Source: Bacteroidales bacterium (lineage in GTDB: Bacteria > Bacteroidota > Bacteroidia > Bacteroidales > UBA932). From it: DNA of 17,973 nucleotides. A program made the position numbers and the translations under genes. Position 1 is the stretch's first letter. Each line of letters begins with the position of its first letter. Shown one piece after another: positions 8,094 to 15,731 of the stretch. Under the pieces are notes generated by a model, which worked only from the letters and a program-made list of their open reading frames with translations, did not search any database and was not told the origin of the DNA. The DNA lies in the NCBI GenBank assembly GCA_018433265.1, contig JAHDRO010000267.1, positions 1 to 17,973 on the forward strand. Reading direction: 5' to 3'.

Positions 8094-8579
8094 ATGGAAT
8101 ATAAATTTGATCTAGACAAAAATGAAATTTCAGTAAAAGAATTCAAAGCTTTTCTATCGGAAATCAAAAAGAACAATGGTGCTCTTATGCCAGCTTTACA
8201 AAGAGCTCAAGAACTTTTCAACTATCTTCCAAAGGAAGTTTTAAAAATAATTAGCGACGAGTTGAATATACCTCTGGCAGAGATTTACGGAGTGGCAACT
8301 TTTTATTCTCAATTCTCGTTTATACCGAAGGGTGAAAACCAAATAAATGTATGCCTAGGCACCGCTTGCTATGTAAAAGGAGCACAGGCTATATTGGAGG
8401 AATTCGAAAAGGAGCTAGGCATAAAACAGGGAGAAACCACGAGCGATTTAAAATTTTCAATTGGACAGGCTAGGTGCTTGGGAGATTGTTCAAAGGCACC
8501 TGTGGTGATGATTAATTCAGACATATTCCCTTTGGTAAAAAAGAAAGATGTCAAGAAAATACTCGATGATTATAGATAG
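8094..8579 (+). CDS. NuoE-like [2Fe-2S] subunit of the formate dehydrogenase complex
   Basis: A thioredoxin-like [2Fe-2S] electron-transfer subunit, 161 aa from ATG 8094. It is homologous to the 24-kDa subunit of complex I and to HydC/HylC of bifurcating enzymes. Cluster ligands are C87-x4-C92 (CLGTAC) and C128-x3-C132 (CLGDC); the helical N-terminus contains the typical LMPALQRAQELFNYLP and YGVATFYSQF. I chose ATG 8094 because AGGTGG (8083-8088) sits 5 nt upstream; the in-frame GTG at 8085 is within that site. The downstream NuoF-like and NuoG/FdhF-like genes indicate a soluble NAD-linked formate dehydrogenase, not membrane complex I, whose other subunits are absent. Confidence 0.92.
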   Translation: MEYKFDLDKNEISVKEFKAFLSEIKKNNGALMPALQRAQELFNYLPKEVLKIISDELNIPLAEIYGVATFYSQFSFIPKGENQINVCLGTACYVKGAQAILEEFEKELGIKQGETTSDLKFSIGQARCLGDCSKAPVVMINSDIFPLVKKKDVKKILDDYR

Positions 8580-8588
8580 AGGTGTGTC

Positions 8589-10175
8589 ATGTATAGAGAT
8601 AGACTTGTCAAAATTAGAGATGAGAAAAAGCCTGAGATTGTAGAGAAATTGCTTAGAGATGATGTTGTTGAATTAAGAGGAGAAAGAGTTATTTTAAAGG
8701 GAGATTACTACAAAAATCAACTGCGCATAGCCCTTAGAAATTGCGACATTATAAATCCCTTCGACATTGAGGAATACATAGCGTTTGACGGCTATTTCTC
8801 TTTATACAAAGCTTTGAGCAGCCTTTCCCAAAGTGAAGTTGTTGAAACAATGAAAAATTCACTGCTTCGAGGTAGAGGAGGAGCAGGATTTCCAACAGGG
8901 AAGAAATGGGAGGAGGCTTTTTCATTTGATGCAGATCAAAAATACATAATTTGCAATGCTGACGAGGGAGATCCCGGCGCTTTTATGGATAGGTCGATTT
9001 TGGAAAAAGATCCGCACAGCGTATTGGAAGGCATGGCTATAGGAGGCTATGCAATAGGAGCAAACAAGGGCTTTATATACGTAAGAGCTGAGTATCCTCA
9101 AGCAGTAAAAACTTTAAAACACGCTATAGCTCAAGCTAAAGAAAAGGGCCTTTTAGGCGAAGATATATTTGGAATGGGATTTAATTTTGACATTGAATTG
9201 AGGCTTGGTTCAGGCGCGTTTGTATGTGGAGAGGGCACTGCGCTTATAGAGTCGATTGAAGGCCATAGAGGTATGCCTAGACCTAAATTGCAGAGGACTG
9301 CACATGTGGGGTTGTGGGGGAAGCCTACGATAATAAACAATGTTGAAACTTTTGCAAACGTCCCGCCAATCATATTGAATGGCGCTGATTGGTTTAGAAG
9401 CATAGGAACAGAAAAATCCACTGGCACAAAAGTGTTTTCTCTAGTAGGCAAAATAGAAAATGCAGGATTGGTTGAAGTGCCTATGGGTACTAAATTGAGA
9501 GACATAGTGTTTGATATAGGCGGAGGATGTCAGAACAACAAAGAGTACAAAGCTGTTCAGACTGGCGGACCATCAGGAGGCTGTATACCTAAAGAGTATT
9601 TAGACGTTGCGGTTGATTTTGAATCATTAGCTAGCATTGGGTCTATCATGGGATCTGGCGGTATGGTTGTAATGGATGAAAGCACCTGCATGATAGACAT
9701 AGCCAAATACTTTTTGGAGTTTAGCGTAGATGAATCATGCGGAAAGTGCATTCCTTGTAGAGAGGGAACTCGAAGAATGTATGAAATATTAGAGCTCATA
9801 ACTGAAGGAAAAGCTGATATGGAAGATTTAGAAGAACTAGAAAGGCTTGCGCATGTGGTGAGCGATACATCTTTATGCGGGCTTGGGCAAACAGCTCCAA
9901 ATCCAGTTATAACTACTTTAAAATACTACAAGGACGAATATCTTGCACATATAGTTGATAAAAAGTGTCCTGCAAAGAGCTGCAAAGCATTGATAACTTA
10001 TAGGATATCAGATAGATGCATAGGCTGCACTATATGCAAGAAAAATTGCCCAGTAGACGCAATCCAAGGTGAGCTCAAAGCTAAACACAGCATAGATATT
10101 GAAAAATGTATAAAATGCGGAAGCTGCTATGAGGTTTGCCCTGTAAAACCCATAAAAGCTGTAGAGATTTACTAG
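8589..10175 (+). CDS. NuoF-like FMN/NAD-binding iron-sulfur subunit of the formate dehydrogenase complex
   Basis: The flavin subunit that exchanges electrons with NAD(H). FMN/NAD motifs are GRGGAGFPTGKKW (95-107), CNADEGDPGAFMDR (122-135) and GSGAFVCGEGTA (208-219). The N3-type [4Fe-4S] site is C384-GK-C387-IP-C390 plus C430. Residues 460-465 (CPAKSC) lead into two ferredoxin-type [4Fe-4S] clusters: C477/480/483/487 and C507/510/513/517. It resembles the HydB/HylB/HndC group but is shorter (528 aa), because the N-terminal thioredoxin-like [2Fe-2S] domain of those proteins is absent; only about 45 cysteine-free residues precede the core. A separate NuoE-like protein encoded 9 bp upstream supplies that kind of cluster. 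SD AGAGGTG precedes the ATG. The ferredoxin tail offers a route to ferredoxin, consistent with electron bifurcation; that is inference. Confidence 0.93.
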   Translation: MYRDRLVKIRDEKKPEIVEKLLRDDVVELRGERVILKGDYYKNQLRIALRNCDIINPFDIEEYIAFDGYFSLYKALSSLSQSEVVETMKNSLLRGRGGAGFPTGKKWEEAFSFDADQKYIICNADEGDPGAFMDRSILEKDPHSVLEGMAIGGYAIGANKGFIYVRAEYPQAVKTLKHAIAQAKEKGLLGEDIFGMGFNFDIELRLGSGAFVCGEGTALIESIEGHRGMPRPKLQRTAHVGLWGKPTIINNVETFANVPPIILNGADWFRSIGTEKSTGTKVFSLVGKIENAGLVEVPMGTKLRDIVFDIGGGCQNNKEYKAVQTGGPSGGCIPKEYLDVAVDFESLASIGSIMGSGGMVVMDESTCMIDIAKYFLEFSVDESCGKCIPCREGTRRMYEILELITEGKADMEDLEELERLAHVVSDTSLCGLGQTAPNPVITTLKYYKDEYLAHIVDKKCPAKSCKALITYRISDRCIGCTICKKNCPVDAIQGELKAKHSIDIEKCIKCGSCYEVCPVKPIKAVEIY

Positions 10176-10184
10176 GAGGAAATC

Positions 10185-12881
10185 ATGAAAACTGTAAAAC
10201 TTACTATAGATAATAAAGAAATTGAGGTCGACAGTTCTCTCACAGTGATACAAGCAGCTGAATTGGCTGGAATAGACATTCCCAAGCTCTGCTATGATGA
10301 AAGGCTAGATATTTTTGGCGCCTGTAGAATGTGCATAGTAGAAATTGAAGGAAATAGAAAACTTCAGACAGCATGCTCTACAAAAGTAAGAGAGGGAATG
10401 GTCGTACATACTAAAACTGATAGAGTTATAGAAGCCAGAAAAGATATATTGAGGCTACTACTTGACAATCACCCAAATGACTGCCTGATTTGTGAAAAGG
10501 CAGGAAACTGTCTACTTCAAGATTATGCTTATGAATACGGTGTAAAGTTTAGAACTCACTCTGGGAAAACAAGGGATCCATACATTGACGATACAAACCC
10601 CTTTTACATATACGATGCCCAAAAATGCATTTTATGTGGGCTGTGCGTAAGAGTTTGTTCAAGACTTCAAGTTACAGGCGCAATAGACTTTGTAAATCGT
10701 GGGTTTGATACTATAATCGGCACTCCATTCAATGATGGGTTGATCAACTCAAACTGCGTATCATGTGGCAATTGCGTTTCAGCATGTCCCACTGGAGCAC
10801 TGATGCCAAAATCTAAAGAGAAGTTTAGAGCATGGGAAGTAAAAAAAGTTAAAACTACTTGCACATTTTGTGGCGTAGGCTGCCAGATCAATCTGCTCGT
10901 CAAAGACGATAAAGTAGTAGGTGTAGAACCTGTCAAAGACGCTGTGAATGAGGGATTATTATGCGTTAAAGGCAAGTTTTCATTTAACTTCATAAATCAC
11001 CCCGACAGATTAAATACACCATTGTTAAAAGAGAATGGGGAATTTAAAGAAATATCATGGGATAGGGCATATGAGATAATCAAAGAAAAAGTAGATAAAT
11101 ACATGGAAGAAAATGGGCCTGATTCTTTCGCAGGACTTAGTTCAGCAAGATGTACAAATGAAGAGAATTACCTATTTCAGAAGCTTTTCAGAGCAGTATT
11201 AAAGACGAACAATATAGACCACTGCGCAAGGCTCTGACATTCTTCAACAGTTGCAGGGCTTGCAACTACACTCGGAACAGGCGCGATGACTAATAGCATC
11301 GCAGAGATAAAGAACAACGACACAATATTTGTGATAGGTTCAAATACTACTGAAACACATCCTGTCATAGGCGCTTTTATAAAACAAGCAGTTAAAAAGG
11401 GAGCAAAATTGATTGTCGCAGATCCAAGGGAGATTGAGCTTTCAAGATTCGCAGACGTTCATCTACAGCTTAAACCTGGCACAAATATCGCTCTCATAAA
11501 CGGCATGATGAATGTGATAATTGAAAATAAACTCTATGACGAAGAATATATAAATAAGAATTGCGAGAACTTTGAAGAATTGGCAAGGCTTGTCAAAAAT
11601 TACCCACCTGAGAGAAGTGCCGAGATTTGTGGAGTGGATAAGGACTTGATCATAAAGGCTGCTTTGATCTATGCTAACTCTCCAAATGCAGGGATTTACT
11701 ATACTATGGGGGTTACTCAACATTCTACTGGAACACATGCAGTTATGAGTTTGTCAAATTTAGCGCTTTTATGTGGAAATATTGGCAAAGAAAATGCTGG
11801 AATAAACCCATTGAGAGGGCAGAACAATGTTCAGGGCGCAAGCGACATGGGGGCAACACCTGCAGATTTGACGGGATATCAGAAGATTTTTCATAGAGAA
11901 AGTCTCGAAAAATTTGAAAGAGCATGGAGCACAAAACTTTCTGACAGAGTCGGGGCAACCATCACAGAGATGTTCAAGCTTATAGAGGAAGAAAAAATCA
12001 AATTTTTATACATCATGGGAGAAAATCCGGTTGTATCTGACCCTGACACAAATCATGTGATCAGTGCGCTAAAAAAAGTTGACTTTTTGATAGTTCAAGA
12101 TATATTTTTTACTGAAACTTGCGAATATGCAGATTTAGTGTTGCCAGCGGTTTCTTTTGCACAGAAAGACGGCACTTTTACTAATACTGAAAGAAGAGTT
12201 CAAAGGGTGAGAAAAGCGTTAAAAGAAAATGGATTAGCAAAGCCGGATTGGCAGATAATCATGGAGATAATGAACACTTTGGGCTATGAAAAGAAATACA
12301 CTGAACCAAAGGAAATCATGAAAGAAATAAGTTCGCTAACTCCTCAATACAGTGGAATCAACTATGAAAAGATAGATGCAAATGGCATACAATGGCCATG
12401 CAAAGACAAAGACGACACAGGAACTAAATTCTTGCACAAAGATAAAATTTCTAGAGGCAAGGGTCTATTCATGCCTGTCGAATACGTGAAAAGCAGAGAA
12501 ACTCCAGATGATGAGTATCCATTCATCTTGACCACAGGCAGAATTCTTTATCACTATCACACCAGAACTATGACTGGGAGAGAAGAAGGACTAAATGAGA
12601 TAGCAGGAAGTTCATATATAGAAATAAACGATGAAACTGCCAACAGATTGTCTATACAAAACGGGGATAAAGTAAGAGTTAAATCGAGAAGAGGCGAGAT
12701 CATAACGAGGGCAAAAGTAGTGAATACGATAGATAGAGATGTCTTGTTTATGCCATTTCATTTTACAGATGGGCAAGCTAATTACTTGACGAATACTTTT
12801 GTTGATGAGATAGCAAAGATACCGGAATTGAAAGTATCTGCGGTAAGCATAGAAAAGTTGAAGGAGGAGGACCATGTTTAA
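10185..12881 (+). CDS. fdhF: Selenocysteine formate dehydrogenase catalytic subunit with NuoG-like N-terminus (UGA at 11235-11237 = Sec351)
   Basis: The catalytic subunit oxidising formate to CO2 (or the reverse), 898 aa when the in-frame TGA is read as Sec351. The N-terminal [2Fe-2S] ligands are C36, C47, C50 and C64; the His-Cys3 cluster is H96, C100, C103, C109; two [4Fe-4S] clusters are at C148/151/154/158 and C191/194/197/201. The molybdopterin-oxidoreductase domain starts with the [4Fe-4S] ligands C226, C229, C233 and C260. The TGA is flanked by CARL and HSSTVAGL, matching the E. coli FdhF active site around Sec140 (VUHGPSVAGL); the catalytic Arg is in NPLRGQNNVQGA (R544). A SECIS hairpin follows immediately. 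The C-terminal MGD-binding domain contains TGRILYHYHTRTMTGR. Open frame runs on both sides at family length with no other defect, so this is not a pseudogene. SD AGGAGG precedes the ATG. The last 8 bases overlap the MoaB gene. Mo versus W cannot be told from sequence. Confidence 0.96.
11235..11237 (+). other. Selenocysteine codon (UGA recoded)
   Basis: In-frame TGA aligning exactly with the Sec/Cys active-site position of formate dehydrogenases (preceded by CARL, followed by HSSTVAGL). Both flanking frames are one continuous molybdopterin oxidoreductase. The host must therefore have selA, selB, selC and selD elsewhere. Confidence 0.95.
11238..11267 (+). promoter_or_regulatory. Bacterial SECIS element
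   Basis: Directly downstream of the UGA, AGTTGCA (11249-11255) pairs perfectly with TGCAACT (11261-11267) around the loop GGGCT. Exactly 18 nt separate the UGA from the loop's first G. As I recall the E. coli fdhF SECIS, it has the same 18-nt spacing and a GGUCU loop whose G/U bases contact SelB. The hairpin lies in coding sequence, so base changes there are constrained by both the protein and SelB binding. Confidence 0.9.
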
Positions 12882-13365
12882 AGTAGGGATTTTGACAGCC
12901 AGCGACAAAGGCTCAAAAGGCTTGAGAGAAGATTTGTCGGGAAAACTGATTAAGGAAATCATAGAGAAAAATGGTTTCGAAGTAGTGAGGACTGTTATTG
13001 TCCAAGATGACAAGGAAGACATTAAAACCGAACTCATTTACATGGCGGATGAACTCAAAGTGGAATTGATATTAACCACAGGCGGCACTGGATTTAGCAA
13101 AAGAGATGTAACACCTGAAGCCACTTTAGAAGTAGTGGATAGACTGGCTTTGGGAATCAGCTATGCTATTTTAAATAAAAGCCTTGAAAAAACACCTCAT
13201 GCAATGCTTTCCAGAGCTGTAAGCGGAATTAGAAATGACACATTGATCATAAATCTTCCTGGAAGCCCGAGAGCTGTTGAAGAGTCGCTGGAAGTGATCT
13301 TAGAAGCTTTGCCACATGGATTGGAGATTTTGACGGGAAGGGCGAGTGAATGTGCAAGGGAATGA
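12874..13365 (+). CDS. moaB: MoaB/Mog-family molybdopterin adenylyltransferase
   Basis: A 163-aa MoCF-biosynthesis-domain protein. It is expected to adenylylate molybdopterin, activating it for Mo or W insertion, although MoaB-type proteins are not all proven active. The MPT-binding signature TTGGTGFSKRDVTPEAT is at 68-84, and the family-typical TLIINLPGSP is present near 124-133. The start overlaps the FDH stop by 8 bp and is preceded by GGAGGAGG, so it is translationally linked to the FDH subunit. It is followed by MobA and FdhD, forming a cofactor-maturation block for that enzyme. MogA and MoaB are hard to separate by eye; the size fits either. Confidence 0.9.
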   Translation: MFKVGILTASDKGSKGLREDLSGKLIKEIIEKNGFEVVRTVIVQDDKEDIKTELIYMADELKVELILTTGGTGFSKRDVTPEATLEVVDRLALGISYAILNKSLEKTPHAMLSRAVSGIRNDTLIINLPGSPRAVEESLEVILEALPHGLEILTGRASECARE

Positions 13366-13963
13366 GATTGATTTATTTAAAACTGCGATAATACTTGCAG
13401 GTGGTAAAAGCATGAGGATGGGGTTTGACAAGCAATTTTTAAAATTAGAAGATAAATCGAATATTGACCTGCTCATAGAAAAATTATCACCTATATTTGA
13501 TGATTTTTTAATAGTTACAAACAAACCAAATGAATATGACAAAGAATATATAAGAGTTGTAAGCGATGAGATAAAAGATAAAGGCCCTCTTTCAGGTATT
13601 CACATTGGACTAAAAGAATCCAAATCCAAATACTCATATCTTATAGCTTGTGATATGCCAATAGTGAATTTAGATTACATTCGCTATATGATGGATTTAA
13701 TTAAGAGAAAGCAGAGCTATGCCGTGGTTACAAAAGCTAGAATAGGCATAGAACCATTCAACGGATTCTATTCTAAAGATTTGATAAAACCAATAGAAAC
13801 GTATCTCAAGGGAAATAAAAGGGATATAAAGACTCTGCTTGAAACAGTGGACACCACGTATATATCCTATAAAAAAGCATTGAGAATGAGTCCTGATTGG
13901 AGTATGTTTTTAAACTTAAACACAAAAGAGGATTTGAAAATATATGAGAGTTTCAGAGTTTGA
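13346..13963 (+). CDS. mobA: Molybdenum cofactor guanylyltransferase (MobA-like)
   Basis: A nucleotidyltransferase expected to attach GMP to Mo-molybdopterin, giving the MGD form used by formate dehydrogenases. The N-terminal nucleotide-binding signature is ILAGGKSMRMGFDKQFL (16-32); GPLSGIHIGL and the metal-binding ACDMPIVN motif follow, as in MobA. Length is 205 aa. The start is uncertain: GTG 13346 (after weak GGAAGGG) or GTG 13352, both inside the end of the MoaB gene, which it overlaps by up to 20 bp. CTP-using MocA homologues exist, but bis-MGD FDH context favours GTP. Its end overlaps fdhD by 20 bp. Confidence 0.87.
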   Translation: MNVQGNEIDLFKTAIILAGGKSMRMGFDKQFLKLEDKSNIDLLIEKLSPIFDDFLIVTNKPNEYDKEYIRVVSDEIKDKGPLSGIHIGLKESKSKYSYLIACDMPIVNLDYIRYMMDLIKRKQSYAVVTKARIGIEPFNGFYSKDLIKPIETYLKGNKRDIKTLLETVDTTYISYKKALRMSPDWSMFLNLNTKEDLKIYESFRV

Positions 13964-14747
13964 TGATTTAACTACAAAAAGAGAAGTCGAAATAATTAAG
14001 ATAAAAGACAATTTAACTTCTTTAGAGAATGACTTTGTAGCTGTTGAAAAGCCTTTCACTATTTTTGTCAATGACATAGAAATTGCCACATTGATGATTA
14101 GTCCAGATTTCCTCTATGAATTGACAGTTGGATTTTTGATTTCAGAAGGCATTATAAATACAATCGATGAGATAATAGACGTAAAAATATACGAGAGAAC
14201 TCTTGAGGCGAGAGCGACTACTTATGAAGATAAAACATTAAAACAATCTCTATTGAACAAGAGATTGATAAGTTCAGGCTGTGGAAATGCACCTATATTT
14301 CACAATGTAATTGATTCTATAAAGAGCAAAAAAATCAATAATGATTTTTCAATTAAAGCTTCTGACATATTTCTGCTCATGGATAAATTCAACAAGAGCT
14401 CCAAGCTGTTTATTGAAACAGGGGGTGTGCATTCTGCGGGTTTGGCAAACGCACAAGACATATTGTATTTTTATGAAGACATCGGCAGGCACAATGCAAT
14501 AGACAAAGTGCTTGGCAGAGCAGATTTAGACAAAGTCGATTATAGCGACAAAATCCTCCTTACATCCGGCAGAATATCTCATGAATTGATCGCAAAGACT
14601 TCAAAAAGAGCAATACCTGTGGTAGTTTCCCATTCTGCTCCAACATCATATGCAATAGAATTGGCTAGAGCTTTGAACATCACATTAGTAGGATTCGTGA
14701 GGGGTAAAAGATTAAATGTCTACACTAATTTTGATAAAATTTCATAA
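13944..14747 (+). CDS. fdhD: Formate dehydrogenase accessory sulfurtransferase FdhD
   Basis: Transfers sulfur from a cysteine desulfurase to the metal cofactor of formate dehydrogenase, which is required for activity. It is 267 aa with the family landmarks FLISEGII (64-71), SSGCGNAP (110-117), the ETGGVHSAGLA segment, EDIGRHNAIDKVLG and the C-terminal FVRGKRLNVYT. Only one cysteine (C113) occupies the active-site loop, where many FdhD proteins have a CxxC pair. It starts within the 3' end of mobA, with GAGGAT as a likely SD, and is the last gene of the FDH operon. It converges on the HesA-like gene with a single base between the stop codons. Confidence 0.95.
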   Translation: MRVSEFDDLTTKREVEIIKIKDNLTSLENDFVAVEKPFTIFVNDIEIATLMISPDFLYELTVGFLISEGIINTIDEIIDVKIYERTLEARATTYEDKTLKQSLLNKRLISSGCGNAPIFHNVIDSIKSKKINNDFSIKASDIFLLMDKFNKSSKLFIETGGVHSAGLANAQDILYFYEDIGRHNAIDKVLGRADLDKVDYSDKILLTSGRISHELIAKTSKRAIPVVVSHSAPTSYAIELARALNITLVGFVRGKRLNVYTNFDKIS

Positions 14748-14748
14748 A

Positions 14749-15429
14749 TCAGTTGTTTCTCAATTCAACAACAGTGTAGGATTGAGTGTAAGTGTCAATT
14801 AAGAGTAGCTTATTTCTGAGAATTTCTCCTCTTTTAATCAATATCTTTAAAACTTCGCTTACTTCTACAGCCGCTACCAAAGCAGGTGTGAAAGAAGGGT
14901 TGCCTAACTTGTTTTCTACACTTTCGGCTCTTTTGTAGATTAGATTTAAAGTATTGTCATTTGGCATAATAGTTGAAACTTGTCCATACCAGCCAGATAT
15001 AGCACCATGTACCATAGGAATATTTAACTCTCTTGCAAAATCTTGAATTAAAAACCTCGTCTTTATGTCATCAACTGCATCGACAATCACATCATGACCT
15101 TTTAAGATATCTTGGTAATTATCTTCTGTGATATTTGTACTAACGCTATTTACTTTGACTAAAGGATTGATTTTGCTTACTCTGAGTTTAGCTGCTAGAG
15201 CTTTATTTTGACCTAAATTACTCACAGTTGAAAATAGTTGCCTGTTTAAGTTAGTGGCTTCGAATATATCACCATCTACTGCACTTATTGTACCTATGCC
15301 AAGGCGAGCGAGCATTTCTATTACATAACCGCCTAAACCACCGCAACCGATTACACAGACTTTATATTTACCCAAGCTTTCATTCTCTTCCAGTGAAAGC
15401 ATATTCATATTCCTAAGGTATCTTTCCAT
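14749..15429 (-). CDS. HesA/MoeB/ThiF-family E1-like adenylyltransferase (AOR operon)
   Basis: Expected to adenylylate the C-terminal glycine of the MoaD/ThiS-like partner encoded just upstream, preparing it for sulfur loading in (tungsto)molybdopterin synthesis. It is 226 aa from ATG 15429, with the Rossmann ATP motif GCGGLGG (28-34), the E1 signature DGDIFEATNLNRQ (52-64) and DAVDDIKTRF (117-126). The start at 15429 is fixed by AGGAGTG just upstream; the frame is open 13 codons further, but those codons fall in a palindrome. It has only two cysteines, both near the Rossmann loop, so it lacks the two CxxC zinc motifs of E. coli MoeB and the catalytic cysteine region of ThiF. ThiS activation for thiamine is possible, but the AOR context favours pterin synthesis. 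Confidence 0.87.
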   Translation of the reverse strand: MERYLRNMNMLSLEENESLGKYKVCVIGCGGLGGYVIEMLARLGIGTISAVDGDIFEATNLNRQLFSTVSNLGQNKALAAKLRVSKINPLVKVNSVSTNITEDNYQDILKGHDVIVDAVDDIKTRFLIQDFARELNIPMVHGAISGWYGQVSTIMPNDNTLNLIYKRAESVENKLGNPSFTPALVAAVEVSEVLKILIKRGEILRNKLLLIDTYTQSYTVVELRNN

Positions 15430-15452
15430 AATTACACTCCTAATTAGATTAT

Positions 15453-15484
15453 AGTATAAGCTCATCAATTGATGAGCTTATACT
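15453..15484. repeat. Perfect 32-nt palindrome between the MoaD-like and HesA-like genes
   Basis: The arm AGTATAAGCTCATCAA (15453-15468) is followed at once by its exact reverse complement (15469-15484), with no spacer. It lies in the only gap of the AOR operon, just upstream of the HesA-like Shine-Dalgarno. On the plus strand TGATTTTTT follows, so it could terminate plus-strand transcripts coming through fdhD. On the minus strand there is no U run, so operon transcription should continue. As DNA it could be a dimeric protein site, and as RNA a 14-16 bp hairpin affecting translation or stability of the HesA-like message. Confidence 0.85.
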
Positions 15485-15491
15485 TGATTTT

Positions 15492-15731
15492 TTAACCTCC
15501 ACCAAGAGGTGTTAGCACAATAACTTGAGAGTTGTCCTCCAATATCGTGTCTTCATCTGCGTATACATTGTTCACTATAAAAGACGCATTAGCTATGATT
15601 GGCTTTATATCAATTGAAGATGCATCCTTGAGGGCATTTTTAAGAGTTTTCACAGTTGCGCCTTCTTCTAATTCCAATACATCAGGCATTCCATCATGGA
15701 CAACGCCCATATATTTTAGTTTTACTATCAT
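15492..15731 (-). CDS. MoaD/ThiS-like ubiquitin-fold sulfur carrier
   Basis: A 79-aa beta-grasp protein ending in TPLGGG; the terminal Gly-Gly is the site of adenylylation and thiocarboxylation in this family. Typical core elements are LELEEGATVKTLKNAL (19-34) and VNNVYADEDTILEDNSQVIVL (53-73). The ATG directly abuts the AOR stop (TAG-ATG), and GGAGAAG at the AOR 3' end serves as SD, so the two are co-translated. With the HesA-like E1 downstream, it is the probable sulfur donor for the dithiolene of the AOR pterin cofactor. The additional third glycine is slightly unusual. MoaD and ThiS cannot be separated by sequence alone; context decides. Confidence 0.87.
   Translation of the reverse strand: MIVKLKYMGVVHDGMPDVLELEEGATVKTLKNALKDASSIDIKPIIANASFIVNNVYADEDTILEDNSQVIVLTPLGGG

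Noticed and set aside
9131..9505. Minus-strand open frame of 124 codons opposite the NuoF-like gene
   Set aside because: It lies antisense to a strongly conserved gene, has no Shine-Dalgarno support and its translation has no recognisable domain; it is a coding shadow.
8094..11234. NADH dehydrogenase (complex I) NuoEFG genes
   Set aside because: The third subunit continues into a Sec-type formate dehydrogenase, no membrane subunits follow, and MoaB/MobA/FdhD genes come next.
11235..11285. Premature stop splitting the FDH subunit into two genes or a pseudogene
   Set aside because: The TGA is exactly at the selenocysteine position, the frame continues with conserved residues directly after it, and a SECIS hairpin is present.
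12612..13037. Minus-strand open frame of 141 codons across the FDH/MoaB junction
   Set aside because: It is antisense to two conserved genes and its product looks like a reversed-frame artefact, with no start signal.
14752..14772. Hairpin GTTGTT/AACAAC at the fdhD/HesA-like junction as a terminator
   Set aside because: Only 6 bp, AT-rich, with a 9-nt loop and no U run on either strand.
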